Origin: Aureimonas jatrophae
Lineage (GTDB): Bacteria; Pseudomonadota; Alphaproteobacteria; Rhizobiales; Rhizobiaceae
Direction: 5' to 3'
NCBI RefSeq assembly: GCF_900104035.1
Contig: NZ_FNIT01000003.1
Span: forward strand, 310,001 to 374,000
DNA: 64,000 bases
Shown here: positions 1 through 8,226 of the stretch, one piece after another
Layout: every line of letters starts with the position of its first letter
How positions within the stretch are numbered: the first letter of the stretch is position 1
The notes under the pieces: model-generated
What the model was told of the DNA's origin: nothing
Database searches by the model: none
Seen by the model: the letters and a program-made list of their open reading frames with translations, nothing else
Program-made: the position numbers and the translations under genes

Positions 1-597
1 ACCAACATTGCGTACCTACAGGCGAACGGGGTCCGCATCTGGGACGAGTGGGCGGACGAGAGCGGTGAACTCGGACCGGTCTACGGATCCCAGTGGCGCT
101 CTTGGCCCGACGGGCGGGGCGGCCACATCGACCAGATCGCCGCCGTCGTCGACGCAATCCGACAAAATCCTAGCTCGCGCAGGCTGATCGTATCGGCCTG
201 GAACCCGGCGCAGGTCGACGAGATGGCGCTTCCGCCGTGCCACTGCCTCTTCCAGTTCTACGTCGCCGAGGGCCGGCTTTCCTGCCAACTCTATCAGCGA
301 TCCGGCGATATCTTCCTTGGGGTACCGTTCAACATCGCGTCCTATGCTTTATTGACGGCAATGGTCGCACAGGTGACGAACCTGAAACCGGGTACCTTCG
401 TCCACACGTTGGGGGACGCGCATCTCTACGCCAATCATTTCGAGCAGGCACGCCTCCAACTGAGTCGTGAGCCGCTTCCGCTCCCGACCCTCAAGCTCAA
501 TCCGGACGTCCATGATCTGTTTGGTTTCCGATACGAAGATATCGAGATCAGCGGTTACCAAGCTCACGAGCATATCAGGGCGAAGGTCGCCGTATGA
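1..597 (+). CDS. thyA: Thymidylate synthase, 5'-truncated by window edge
   Basis: Methylates dUMP to dTMP using methylene-tetrahydrofolate, producing dihydrofolate. The reading frame is open from base 1 and the 198 residues present cover roughly the C-terminal three quarters of a normal ThyA of about 264 residues. The nucleophilic cysteine is in the motif ALPPCHC (cysteine 80 of the visible part), followed by the family-typical [23 protein letters not shown] region, part of the dUMP/folate site. The stop codon overlaps the folA start in an ATGA arrangement, so the two are translationally coupled; FolA regenerates the folate that ThyA oxidises. Identification is secure; only the start is missing because the window begins inside the gene. 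Confidence 0.97.
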   Translation, partial: TNIAYLQANGVRIWDEWADESGELGPVYGSQWRSWPDGRGGHIDQIAAVVDAIRQNPSSRRLIVSAWNPAQVDEMALPPCHCLFQFYVAEGRLSCQLYQRSGDIFLGVPFNIASYALLTAMVAQVTNLKPGTFVHTLGDAHLYANHFEQARLQLSREPLPLPTLKLNPDVHDLFGFRYEDIEISGYQAHEHIRAKVAV

Positions 598-1118
598 TCG
601 GCGAGATCGAGGTCTTCGCGGTCGTCGCCATGGCTCGGAACCGCGTGATTGGCGACAGAGGAGGCATGCCTTGGCGCCTCCCTGGTGACCTGCGGCGTTT
701 TCGCGAGCTCACGACCGGGCGCCCCATGATCATGGGACGACGAACGCTCGATTCGATCGGTCGGCTTCTGCCGGATCGAGACACCATAGTCCTGACGAGA
801 GGCGACTCCCTGAATTTTGCAGGGGCCGTTCTCGCCAAGACGCCGGAGGAAGCGCTGCAACGGGCGGCCGATGCGGCCCGAGCGCGAGGCACGAACGGAA
901 TTGCGGTCGTCGGCGGCGCGGAAATCTATACGCTTCTGATGCCGGCAATCGACCGTATCTACCTGACGAGGATCGACGCGGAGCCGAGCGGCGATACACG
1001 CCTCCAGCCGTTCGAGCACTCGTTCGAACTTACCGAACAGACGCCGCTGGTGATGGGTGAGCGCGACTCCGCCGCCTATCGCGCCGAAACATGGGATCGC
1101 CTCTCGGGCTCGGTGTAA
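594..1118 (+). CDS. folA: Dihydrofolate reductase
   Basis: Reduces dihydrofolate to tetrahydrofolate with NADPH; the target of trimethoprim. At 174 residues it is the normal length for a chromosomal bacterial enzyme. Near the N-terminus is the pattern [23 protein letters not shown] (given here in parts: [11 protein letters not shown] then [10 protein letters not shown]), in which the conserved W and the following acidic residue shape the folate site. The NADPH-binding stretch [13 protein letters not shown] and the late [11 protein letters not shown] motif also fit. The start codon overlaps the thyA stop by ATGA, so the pair forms an operon. No second DHFR-like domain or mobile context is visible, so this looks like the housekeeping copy. 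Confidence 0.96.
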   Translation: MIGEIEVFAVVAMARNRVIGDRGGMPWRLPGDLRRFRELTTGRPMIMGRRTLDSIGRLLPDRDTIVLTRGDSLNFAGAVLAKTPEEALQRAADAARARGTNGIAVVGGAEIYTLLMPAIDRIYLTRIDAEPSGDTRLQPFEHSFELTEQTPLVMGERDSAAYRAETWDRLSGSV

Positions 1119-1219
1119 CTCCATCACGTCTTCGACATACCGAGTTCTCATCGTCCGATTTCACCGCGATCCCGGTAACCATGGGGCATCGTGCCCGTCT
1201 GCGGCGGCGGATCATCGCG

Positions 1220-1248
1220 TTGAAACAAGGTTTTGCTCTTCCTATAAG
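1220..1248 (+). promoter_or_regulatory. Sigma-70-type promoter for hflKC
   Basis: TTGAAA at 1220-1225 and TATAAG at 1243-1248 are separated by exactly 17 bases. This would start transcription near 1255, about 60 bases before the hflK start. It lies in the 195-base gap after folA, suggesting hflKC has its own promoter apart from thyA-folA. Assigned by pattern only. Confidence 0.55.
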
Positions 1249-1313
1249 TGAGCGGATCGTACCGACGCGCTATCCCGCTGCTTCGGAGCGTCTCCCGAAT
1301 TGGAAGGAAATAC

Positions 1314-2516
1314 ATGCCCTGGAGCAATCAGACGGGGAACGGCGGCTGGAAGGGCGGCGGTAACAACGGTGGTCCTTGGGGGCAGGGGCCGCAAGGGCCA
1401 CGCCCTGGCAACAACGGATCACCGGACCTGGAGGATATCCTGCGTCGCGGTCAGGATCGTCTTCGCCGCGCGATGCCGGGCGGACCCCGCGGAGGCGGCA
1501 GCGGTGGCAACCTCGCGTTCGGCGGACTGCTCGTTGCGGGACTGGCGGTGGTCTGGCTCCTGAATGCGGTCTACACCGTTCAGCCGGACGAAGTCGGCGT
1601 CGAACTGCTGTTCGGCAAGCCCCGAGCCGAACTCTCGCAGCCCGGCCTCCACTTCGTCATGTGGCCGTTCGAAACCGTGGAAACGGTTCCGGTGGTCGAG
1701 AACCAGATCACGGTTGGTAGCGGGCAGCGCGGCGATGGCTCCGGCTTGATGCTGTCAGGCGATCAGAACATTGTCGACGTGCAGTTTGCCGTTCTCTATG
1801 CGGTCGCGGATCCGAAGGCCTACCTCTTCAACGTCCAGGACCCGCAGTCGCTGTTGCGCCAGGTCAGCGAGAGCGCCATGCGCGAGGTCGTAGGACGGCG
1901 CCCGGTCGAAGACGTTTTCCGCGACGATCGGGCCGGTATCGCCGAGCTCGTTCGCAGCATCACGCAGGAGACGCTCGACAGCTACGGTGCCGGCATCAAC
2001 GTGAATGCGATCTCGATCGAGGAGGCAGCGCCTCCGGCAGACGTCGCCGACGCCTTCGAGGAAGTGCAACGCGCCGAGCAGAACGAGAACCAGTTCATCG
2101 AGGAAGCCCGGCTTTATCAGAACGAGCAGTTGGGCCGCGCGCAAGGCGAAGCCGTTCAGATTCGGGAAGACGCCGCAGCATTCAAGAACCGTGTCGTGCT
2201 GGAGGCGCAGGGTGAGTCGCAGCGCTTCGGTGCCGTGCTCGACGAATACGAGAAGGCCCCGGAGGTCACGCGTCAGCGGCTGTATCTCGAGACGATGGAA
2301 CAGGTTCTGCGTGGTTCGAACAAGGTCCTGATGGATCAGGGCTCCGGTTCGGGTGTCGTGCCGTATCTTCCGCTCAACGAACTACAGCGCGGCTCGCAGG
2401 CCCAACCCAACGGAAACGCAGCGTCTCCGACAACGCTTCCGCGCCCATCCGGTAGCGCGACGCCTTCGCCATCCGGGCAGACCCTGTCGTCCAACACGTT
2501 CGGGGGCGTCAACTGA
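1314..2516 (+). CDS. hflK: Membrane protease modulator HflK
   Basis: HflK and HflC form a large membrane-anchored SPFH complex that encloses and modulates the FtsH protease. The 400-residue product begins with a glycine/asparagine-rich segment (residues 7-36), then one transmembrane helix at about 67-88 (LAFGGLLVAGLAVVWLL), then the SPFH/Band-7 domain and a coiled-coil tail rich in E, Q and R. The C-terminal 50 residues are low-complexity P/S/T/N. The ATG at 1314 was chosen over an upstream in-frame ATG at 1248 because it has GGAAGGAA just before it and gives the family-typical MPW start. The stop overlaps the hflC start (TGATG), so the two are coupled. Confidence 0.95.
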   Translation: MPWSNQTGNGGWKGGGNNGGPWGQGPQGPRPGNNGSPDLEDILRRGQDRLRRAMPGGPRGGGSGGNLAFGGLLVAGLAVVWLLNAVYTVQPDEVGVELLFGKPRAELSQPGLHFVMWPFETVETVPVVENQITVGSGQRGDGSGLMLSGDQNIVDVQFAVLYAVADPKAYLFNVQDPQSLLRQVSESAMREVVGRRPVEDVFRDDRAGIAELVRSITQETLDSYGAGINVNAISIEEAAPPADVADAFEEVQRAEQNENQFIEEARLYQNEQLGRAQGEAVQIREDAAAFKNRVVLEAQGESQRFGAVLDEYEKAPEVTRQRLYLETMEQVLRGSNKVLMDQGSGSGVVPYLPLNELQRGSQAQPNGNAASPTTLPRPSGSATPSPSGQTLSSNTFGGVN

Positions 2517-3508
2517 TGGCCAACCGCTTTACCAGCCTCCTGATCGTTCTAGCCGTCGTGGTTCTGGCGCTATGGAGTTCGCTCTTCGTCGTGCGCGAAG
2601 GCACCCAGGCCATCGTCACGCGCTTCGGTGAAATTCAGCGCGTCGTCAACGAGCCCGGCTTGTACTTCAAGCTGCCGTTCAGCTTTGCCGGAGCCGACAA
2701 TATCCAGGTCCTGCCGACGCGCCTGCAGCGTCTCGACCTGGATAACCTGCGAGTTCAGGTTTCCGGCGGAGCCTTCTACGAGGTCGACGCGTTCCTCGTC
2801 TATCGCATCTCGGACGCTGCCGTGTTCCGGCAGACCACGTCCGGCTCGATCCCGCAGGCCGAGCAACGCTTGCGCACCCGTTTCAACAACGCGGTGCGTC
2901 AGGTTTATGGTTTGCGCAACTTCGAAGCGGCGCTGTCCGAGGAACGTGGGCAGATGATGGTCGAGGTCCGCAATCAGATCCGTCCGGAAGCTCGATCGCT
3001 CGGCATCGACCTGCAGGACGTGCGCATCCGTCGCACCGATCTGACTGCCGAAGTCTCGCAGCAGACCTTCGCGCGGATGCGTGCCGAGCGTCTCGCAGAA
3101 GCCGAGCGGGTGAGGGCACGTGGTCGGGTTTCCGCTCGGGAGATCCGCGCAGCAGCGGACCGCAATGTGTCCGAGACCGTTGCCGCAGCCCGGCGCGACG
3201 CCGAGATCCTGCAGGGTGAAGGTGAGGCCGAGCGCAACGCCACCTTTGCCAATGTCTACCAGCGCGATCCGGCATTCTTCGAGTTCTACCGGTCGATGCA
3301 GGCGTATCGCACGGCTCTTGATAACGGCAACACGACTATGGTGCTGTCCCCGAACTCGGACTTCTTCCGGTTCTTCGATAGCAACACGCTGCCGACGACG
3401 GGTTCAAGCCAAGGAGCGGCAGGTGCAACGTCGTCCCCCAGTGCTTCCGCTCCGCAGGGCGGTTCAACAGCGACATCACCCAGCGTCGCGCCTACACCGT
3501 CGAACTGA
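2516..3508 (+). CDS. hflC: Membrane protease modulator HflC
   Basis: Partner of HflK in the FtsH-associated SPFH complex on the periplasmic face of the inner membrane. The 330-residue product has an N-terminal transmembrane helix (about residues 6-25, LLIVLAVVVLALWSSLFVV), directly followed by the SPFH domain with the typical REGTQAIVTRFGEIQRV opening. The segment after residue 180 is an alanine/arginine/glutamate-rich coiled coil that includes GEGEAERNATFANVY, a signature region in HflC. The tail (about 295-330) is low-complexity S/T/P/A. Start overlaps the hflK stop by one base (TGATG). A rho-independent terminator follows 21 bases after the stop and closes the hflKC transcript before the downstream protease. 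Confidence 0.96.
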   Translation: MANRFTSLLIVLAVVVLALWSSLFVVREGTQAIVTRFGEIQRVVNEPGLYFKLPFSFAGADNIQVLPTRLQRLDLDNLRVQVSGGAFYEVDAFLVYRISDAAVFRQTTSGSIPQAEQRLRTRFNNAVRQVYGLRNFEAALSEERGQMMVEVRNQIRPEARSLGIDLQDVRIRRTDLTAEVSQQTFARMRAERLAEAERVRARGRVSAREIRAAADRNVSETVAAARRDAEILQGEGEAERNATFANVYQRDPAFFEFYRSMQAYRTALDNGNTTMVLSPNSDFFRFFDSNTLPTTGSSQGAAGATSSPSASAPQGGSTATSPSVAPTPSN

Positions 3509-3529
3509 CCATCACTGCGCCGCCTACGA

Positions 3530-3565
3530 AACCCCACTCTTGCTGACGCAAGGGTGGGGTTCTTT
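3530..3565 (+). terminator. Rho-independent terminator of hflKC
   Basis: A 14-pair stem (3530-3543 with 3548-3561, one T-G wobble) closes a TGAC tetraloop and is followed by TCTTTC. The stem includes AACCCCAC paired with GTGGGGTT. The T-tract is modest but the stem is strong, and the position 21 bases after hflC fits transcript end. Confidence 0.8.
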
Positions 3566-3715
3566 CGTGGGCCGGCAACGACACACCGTTGCGTTGCCCT
3601 TGATTCGGTCGCAGTTTTTGGGTTGCCTTCCGGTCGACGACCCGCCTGCACGCCAGTACACGCCGTTGGGTACGCTGGCTTCCTGGCGCCCCCCCATTTC
3701 CGGACAGGATACGAC

Positions 3716-5341
3716 ATGTCAGCCAGCCGAAGCCTGCTCCTGCGATCTGCTGCGCGCGGCGTCGTAGCCGTCGCCCTCTCATGCTCGACAGCAGGGTTTA
3801 CCACGTCGGGTCAGGCGCAAGGGGTCATTGCGCCACCGCCGAACGACCAACCCATCGCGCCTCAGGCACCCCCTGCGCTTGTCGCGCCGCCCCCCGTCGA
3901 TGCCGTTTCCGGTTCGGCTCAACCACGCATGGTGGGTCCCGCATCGGTTGCCGATCTTGCGGATCGCTTGTCGAACGCGGTCGTCAACATTTCGACCTCG
4001 CAGAAGGTCGAGGGTACGGAACCGTCGCCGGGCCCAGCCGTGCCGAAACTCGAAGCTCCGGACGGATCTCCGCTCCAGGACTTCTTCAATGACCTCCTTC
4101 AGGGCAACGGTGACGACGACGCTCAGCGCGTTCAGTCCTTGGGCTCGGGCTTTGTCATCGATCCGAGCGGCATCGTCGTCACCAACAATCACGTCATCCA
4201 GGACGCAGACGAAATTACGGTCAACTTCGCGGACGGGACCAAACTTGACGCCAAGATCGTCGGCATCGATCCCAAGACCGATCTGGCTGTCTTGAAGGTT
4301 GAACCCAAGGCACCGCTCGCTGCGGTGGCCTTCGGCGATAGCGACAAGGTTCGTATCGGCGACTGGGTCATGGCGATCGGCAACCCGTTCGGCCTGGGCG
4401 GAACGGTGACCGTGGGCATCGTTTCGGCGCGCGGGCGGAACATCAACGCAGGTCCCTACGACAACTTCATCCAGACCGATGCCGCGATCAACCGAGGCAA
4501 CTCCGGCGGGCCGCTTTTCGACATGTACGGCGATGTAGTCGGTATCAACACGGCGATCATTTCGCCGACCGGTGGTTCCATCGGCATCGGATTCTCGATC
4601 CCTGCGCTTCTCGCGCAGAACGTCGTGTCTCAACTACGCGAATTCGGCGAGATGCGTCGCGGTTGGCTCGGACTGCGCTTGCAGGCGGTCACCGACGACA
4701 TTGCGGAAGGGCTCGGTTTGCCGAACGTCCGTGGCGCTCTGGTCGCCGGCATCGTGCCGCGCGGTCCAGCGGACAACGGCCAGATCAAGGTCGGCGACGT
4801 GGTCACGCGCTTCGACGGTCGAGATGTCGCAACATCCCGAGATTTGCCCCGCATCGTGGCTGAAACGCCAGTCGGCAAGGCGGTCGATATCGCGGTCCTT
4901 CGAAAGACCGCCGTGGATCGTCCTGTCGAGACGGTCAACGTTCAGGTGACGCTGGGTCGACTGGAGGACGGCGAGAAGGAGGTGGCCAGTGCCGAGCAGC
5001 CTCCAAAGGACACGGCGACCGTCGATCCCGCACCGCTCCCTGACGCAGCGACACTTGGAATGCGGTTTTCCGACATGACGCCTGAACTGAAGTCGCGCTA
5101 CGAACTCGCGGACGAGCTCTCCGGCGTCGTCGTGACCGATGTCGCACCGCAGTCAGCCGCGGCCGACAAAGGGATCGAAGCTGGCACCGTTGTGAAGGAG
5201 ATCGCTCAGGAAGCGGTCACGACGGCGGACGATGCCCGCACGAAGCTTGCGAAGCTACGCACCGATGGGCGTCGCAACGCGCTCATGTTGATGGCCGACA
5301 AAGCCGGCGACCTGCGTTTCGTTGTCGTTCCGATCGACTGA
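3716..5341 (+). CDS. DegP/HtrA-type periplasmic serine protease (Do family)
   Basis: ATP-independent protease/chaperone that degrades misfolded envelope proteins. The 541-residue product starts with a signal peptide (about residues 1-35, ending near SGQAQ), then a proline-rich linker and a trypsin-like domain with a full triad: His159 (TNNHV), Asp189 (KTDLAVLK) and Ser263 (GNSGGPLF). Two PDZ domains follow, at about 315-410 and 455-535. The ATG at 3716 was preferred to an in-frame upstream start near 3554 because the upstream codons lie in the hflC terminator and encode no signal-like sequence, while MSASRSLLLRSAARG begins a clear export signal. The position just after hflKC is a common alphaproteobacterial arrangement linking two inner-membrane/periplasmic quality-control systems. 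Called degP-like rather than degQ or mucD because sequence alone does not separate these. Confidence 0.93.
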   Translation: MSASRSLLLRSAARGVVAVALSCSTAGFTTSGQAQGVIAPPPNDQPIAPQAPPALVAPPPVDAVSGSAQPRMVGPASVADLADRLSNAVVNISTSQKVEGTEPSPGPAVPKLEAPDGSPLQDFFNDLLQGNGDDDAQRVQSLGSGFVIDPSGIVVTNNHVIQDADEITVNFADGTKLDAKIVGIDPKTDLAVLKVEPKAPLAAVAFGDSDKVRIGDWVMAIGNPFGLGGTVTVGIVSARGRNINAGPYDNFIQTDAAINRGNSGGPLFDMYGDVVGINTAIISPTGGSIGIGFSIPALLAQNVVSQLREFGEMRRGWLGLRLQAVTDDIAEGLGLPNVRGALVAGIVPRGPADNGQIKVGDVVTRFDGRDVATSRDLPRIVAETPVGKAVDIAVLRKTAVDRPVETVNVQVTLGRLEDGEKEVASAEQPPKDTATVDPAPLPDAATLGMRFSDMTPELKSRYELADELSGVVVTDVAPQSAAADKGIEAGTVVKEIAQEAVTTADDARTKLAKLRTDGRRNALMLMADKAGDLRFVVVPID

Positions 5342-5351
5342 CGGCGGCGCA

Positions 5352-6233
5352 TCAACTCACGAATTCGTCTGCACGATAGCCTTGCATGAACAAGAGCGCT
5401 GTCAGATCACCATGATCGATGCGGTATGGCGCCTTGGCGGCGACCGCGGGTTTGGCATGGAGCGCGACGCCCGTCCCGGCCGCCATGATCATGGGAAGGT
5501 CGTTGGCACCGTCCCCGACAGCCAGAACGTCCTGTGACGTGAGATTGAGGTCGCGGGCGATGCCGTTCAACGCCGCGAGCTTCGCCTCCGCGCCGAGGAT
5601 CGGTTCGGCAACAGTCCCGTCGAGCCGACCATCGGCGACGTTGAGCACGTTGGCCCGGTTCTCCGCGAAACCGAGCCGGTCGGCCACGACCTGGGTGAAC
5701 GCCGTGAACCCGCCAGATACCAGAGCTGCATGAGCGCCGGCCTTGCGCATCGTCCGGACAAGCGTCGTACCACCGTCAGTCATGGTGATCCGCTCTGCGA
5801 TGACGCGACCGATCGTATCTTCCGGCAGACCACGCAGGAGAGCAACGCGTTCCCGCAGCGCCGGCTCGAAGGCGATTTCACCGTTCATCGCTCGCGCCGT
5901 GATAGCGGCAACCTCGTCCTTCAAGCCCAGCACGTCCGCGAGTTCATCGATGCATTCCTGCTCGATCATGGTGGAGTCCATGTCGGCAAGAAGGATGCGC
6001 TTGCGTCGACCCTCGGCATGCTGCACGACGCAATCGATGGCCTCGGCTTCCGCAAGCGAACGCAAGCGGCGAAGGGTATCATCCGCTAACGGTTCGACGG
6101 TCGTCAGATCGCAGGCGACATCCCGCTCCAGCCACCGCAGTTCGGCTTCGCCGATCTCGTCCCGGGCAGCGTCCGCGAGGGTGCGCGAGACGCGGGGATC
6201 CCGCCGCGCGGATATGAGCGTCACGACATGCAT
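5352..6233 (-). CDS. serB: Phosphoserine phosphatase
   Basis: Catalyses the last step of serine synthesis, phosphoserine to serine, as a HAD-superfamily enzyme. The 293-residue protein has an ACT-like N-terminal part (about 1-75) and the HAD core. The nucleophile motif is DMDSTMIEQECIDELA, with Asp84, Asp86 and Thr88; motif II is in VSGGFTAF, and motif III is GDGANDLPM. The start at 6233 (MHVVTLISARRD) was chosen over a 40-residue upstream extension that would run through the divergent miaA start. serB and degP end 10 bases apart, tail to tail, and serB is divergent from miaA with only 22 bases between start codons, so their promoters must overlap. Confidence 0.94.
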   Translation of the reverse strand: MHVVTLISARRDPRVSRTLADAARDEIGEAELRWLERDVACDLTTVEPLADDTLRRLRSLAEAEAIDCVVQHAEGRRKRILLADMDSTMIEQECIDELADVLGLKDEVAAITARAMNGEIAFEPALRERVALLRGLPEDTIGRVIAERITMTDGGTTLVRTMRKAGAHAALVSGGFTAFTQVVADRLGFAENRANVLNVADGRLDGTVAEPILGAEAKLAALNGIARDLNLTSQDVLAVGDGANDLPMIMAAGTGVALHAKPAVAAKAPYRIDHGDLTALLFMQGYRADEFVS

Positions 6234-6255
6234 GATGTAAGGAGACCCGAGGCGA

Positions 6256-7152
6256 GTGAGACCGGACGCGATCCTGATAGCGGGGCCGACTGCGAGCGGC
6301 AAGTCTGCGCTTGCCGTCCGGCTGGCCAGCCACTTTGACGGCGCGGTTCTCAATACGGATGCGCTACAGGTTTACGATGGACTGCGCATTCTCACCGCTC
6401 GCCCGCGAGAGAGCGAAATGGGGAACGTAGCCCACCACCTGTACGGGCACGTTTCCCCCCACAAACCGTATTCGGTGGGGGAATGGCGGCGTGACGTCGA
6501 GGCGACGCTGTCGGCTCTGCCTCCCCAAACGATCCCCGTGTTCTGCGGCGGGACCGGACTCTATTTTCGAGCCTTGCTGATGGGGCTCGACGACTTTCCG
6601 ACCGTACCGGAGCCTATCCGTTCGTATTGGAGGAATCTTGGTGAGACGACCGCGGTCGCGAGTTTGCATGCAGAACTCGTACGTCGCGATCCCGACGCCG
6701 CCTTGACGATCCGCCCGACCGATCGCCAACGGATCGTCCGCGCCCTCGAACTCATCGACACGACGACGCGGCCGCTCGCCGAGCTCAGGACGAATCTGAC
6801 GGGTGGATTGTTCGACCCGGCACGTGTCATGGCGATCGTGCTGGTGCCGCCGAGGAATGAGTTGCGTGAGCGGATCGCTCAGCGATTTCACGCCATGCTC
6901 GCGGACGGCGCGCTGGACGAAGCGGTCGAGTTTCGCGAGCGGTTCGGCGATGGAGCTCCACTTGCGGAAAAGGCGATCGGACTTCGCGAACTTCTCGGCG
7001 TCGCAAACGGTACCTCATCGCTCGAACAGGCAGCTGAATCGGCGATCACGCGGAGCCGACAATACGCCAAACGGCAGGAAACCTGGTTTCGCAACCAGTT
7101 CGGGCCGACATGGTCCCGCTATGCCTCCCCCCTCGACGTTCCGGTCGGGTGA
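6256..7152 (+). CDS. miaA: tRNA dimethylallyltransferase
   Basis: Transfers a dimethylallyl group from DMAPP to adenosine 37 of tRNAs that read codons starting with U; the tRNA-Leu(TAA) at 62.3 kb is a likely substrate. The 298-residue product carries the P-loop GPTASGKS (residues 10-17), the substrate-recognition stretch DALQVYDGLRILTARP, and the later QETWFRNQF region typical of the family. The start is GTG, with GGAG 11-15 bases upstream; no better ATG lies in frame. Divergent from serB and followed after 35 bases by the DUF1206 gene on the same strand. Confidence 0.94.
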   Translation: MRPDAILIAGPTASGKSALAVRLASHFDGAVLNTDALQVYDGLRILTARPRESEMGNVAHHLYGHVSPHKPYSVGEWRRDVEATLSALPPQTIPVFCGGTGLYFRALLMGLDDFPTVPEPIRSYWRNLGETTAVASLHAELVRRDPDAALTIRPTDRQRIVRALELIDTTTRPLAELRTNLTGGLFDPARVMAIVLVPPRNELRERIAQRFHAMLADGALDEAVEFRERFGDGAPLAEKAIGLRELLGVANGTSSLEQAAESAITRSRQYAKRQETWFRNQFGPTWSRYASPLDVPVG

Positions 7153-7187
7153 CTTACTGTTGCAGCGATCAAAGCAGGGGAGCGACA

Positions 7188-8006
7188 ATGAGTACGGTGA
7201 TCGTCCGTGACCATCGAGACGCCATCGAGAAGGGGGCGCGTCTCGGGTATCTCGCTCGCGCTGCCATCTTCATCGTCATCGGCTTCTTCGCCTTCCGGAC
7301 CGCCTTTGCCGGCGGAGACACAATCAGCGAACGCGAGGCGATCTCCGAGATCATCGCGACCCCATTCGGAAGCATCTCTCTCGTACTTCTCGTCATCGCA
7401 CTGCCAGCCTTTGCGATCTGGCGACTCGTGCAGGCCGTTCTGGATGCCGATGGCTACGGCACAAGTTTCAAAGGACTTGCGACACGGGCTGGTCGGTTGG
7501 TCTCGGCCTTCGCGTACTCATTCCTGGCCGTCTATGTCGGCTCAATCCTCTTCGGCGTGTCGGTCGGAGGGAGTGGTGGCGGCAGCCAGATCCTCGAGCG
7601 CTGGGCGCAAGTCTTCGGCCCCTGGCTGACGATCCCACTCGGGCTGATCATGCTGGGTGTCGCTGGGTCGCAGATCGGAAAGGCGTACACGGGCTCGTTC
7701 CTCAGGTTCGTATCGCTACCGCCCGCTCAGGCGGCATGGATGACAATCGTCTGCCGTATGGGCCTCGTTGCGCGTGGCATTGTCTTTGCAGCGATTGCTG
7801 TCCTGCTGTTGACGGGCGCGTCTCGCTGGAACGCAGCCCATCCGCCTGGCCTCGAAGATGGTCTCGAGGAGATCGGCTCGTGGCCTTACGGCTGGCTTTT
7901 GCTGTCGGCGACTGGGGCTGGACTCATTGCGTTCGGGATCTACGCAATCATCTTGGCGCGTTACGGACATATCCGCTCGCCTGACATCTCGTCGGCTCTG
8001 AAGTAG
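7188..8006 (+). CDS. DUF1206 multi-pass membrane protein
   Basis: A 272-residue inner-membrane protein of unknown function. It shows three repeats of a two-helix unit, each opening with a pattern like GxxARGxxF: LGYLARAAIFIVIGFFAF near the N-terminus, a middle copy near residues 95-125, and MGLVARGIVFAAIAVLLL near 187. This six-helix triplicated design is the hallmark of the DUF1206 family. The ATG at 7188 follows AGGGGAGCGAC, a good ribosome-binding site, and replaces a longer in-frame start at 7110 inside miaA. It precedes the ilvBN leader by only about 40 bases but probably belongs to the miaA side, since a new promoter lies at 8011. Confidence 0.8.
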   Translation: MSTVIVRDHRDAIEKGARLGYLARAAIFIVIGFFAFRTAFAGGDTISEREAISEIIATPFGSISLVLLVIALPAFAIWRLVQAVLDADGYGTSFKGLATRAGRLVSAFAYSFLAVYVGSILFGVSVGGSGGGSQILERWAQVFGPWLTIPLGLIMLGVAGSQIGKAYTGSFLRFVSLPPAQAAWMTIVCRMGLVARGIVFAAIAVLLLTGASRWNAAHPPGLEDGLEEIGSWPYGWLLLSATGAGLIAFGIYAIILARYGHIRSPDISSALK

Positions 8007-8010
8007 GCCC

Positions 8011-8039
8011 TTGACGCTTTCGTAGGGCTCCGCTAGCGT
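8011..8039 (+). promoter_or_regulatory. Promoter for the ilv leader and ilvBN
   Basis: TTGACG at 8011-8016 matches the -35 consensus at five of six bases. A 17-base spacer leads to TAGCGT at 8034-8039, a weaker -10. Transcription would begin around 8045-8048, at or just before the leader-peptide ATG at 8048, so the leader mRNA would be leaderless or nearly so. Pattern evidence only. Confidence 0.5.
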
Positions 8040-8047
8040 CTGTCCCC

Positions 8048-8098
8048 ATGTTCAAGAAGCTCATTCTCGTAAGGTGGCGCACACGCGAGACGGTCTGA
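8048..8098 (+). CDS. ilvBN operon leader peptide (attenuation control)
   Basis: A 16-codon reading frame encodes MFKKLILVRWRTRETV. Residues 5-8 are Leu-Ile-Leu-Val and residue 16 is Val, so five of sixteen residues are branched-chain amino acids, the end products of the pathway encoded just downstream. Its TGA stop (8096-8098) lies in the tetraloop of a 7-pair hairpin, and a rho-independent terminator follows 35 bases later, before ilvB. This is the classic design of ribosome-mediated attenuation: stalling on Leu/Ile/Val codons when charged tRNAs are scarce would favour readthrough. No Shine-Dalgarno is visible, consistent with a transcript starting at the ATG. The peptide itself probably has no required function in cis. 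Confidence 0.75.
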   Translation: MFKKLILVRWRTRETV

Positions 8099-8156
8099 CG
8101 ACCGTCCGGCTCTTGCCACGTGTGCGCAGTACAAAGGCCCCTCGAGGGCCTTTTTT
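8077..8156 (+). promoter_or_regulatory. ilvBN transcription attenuator
   Basis: Three nested or sequential hairpins are readable. An outer 9-pair stem pairs 8077-8085 (GCGCACACG) with 8119-8127. Inside it, a 7-pair stem pairs 8089-8095 with 8100-8106 around the TGAC loop holding the leader stop codon. The terminator follows at 8133-8156: an 8-pair stem (8133-8140 with 8146-8153) with loop CTCGA and a run of six T from 8151. A possible competing pairing joins 8108-8114 (GGCTCTT) to 8133-8139 (AAAGGCC) with one mismatch and would break the terminator. The terminator is clear; the exact antiterminator is inferred. Confidence 0.75.
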
Positions 8157-8226
8157 GTTGCCCGCAAGTTCCCGTATCCATCAACGTCCCGCAACTCGGA
8201 CGTGCAGCGAACGATAAGGCCGCGCG

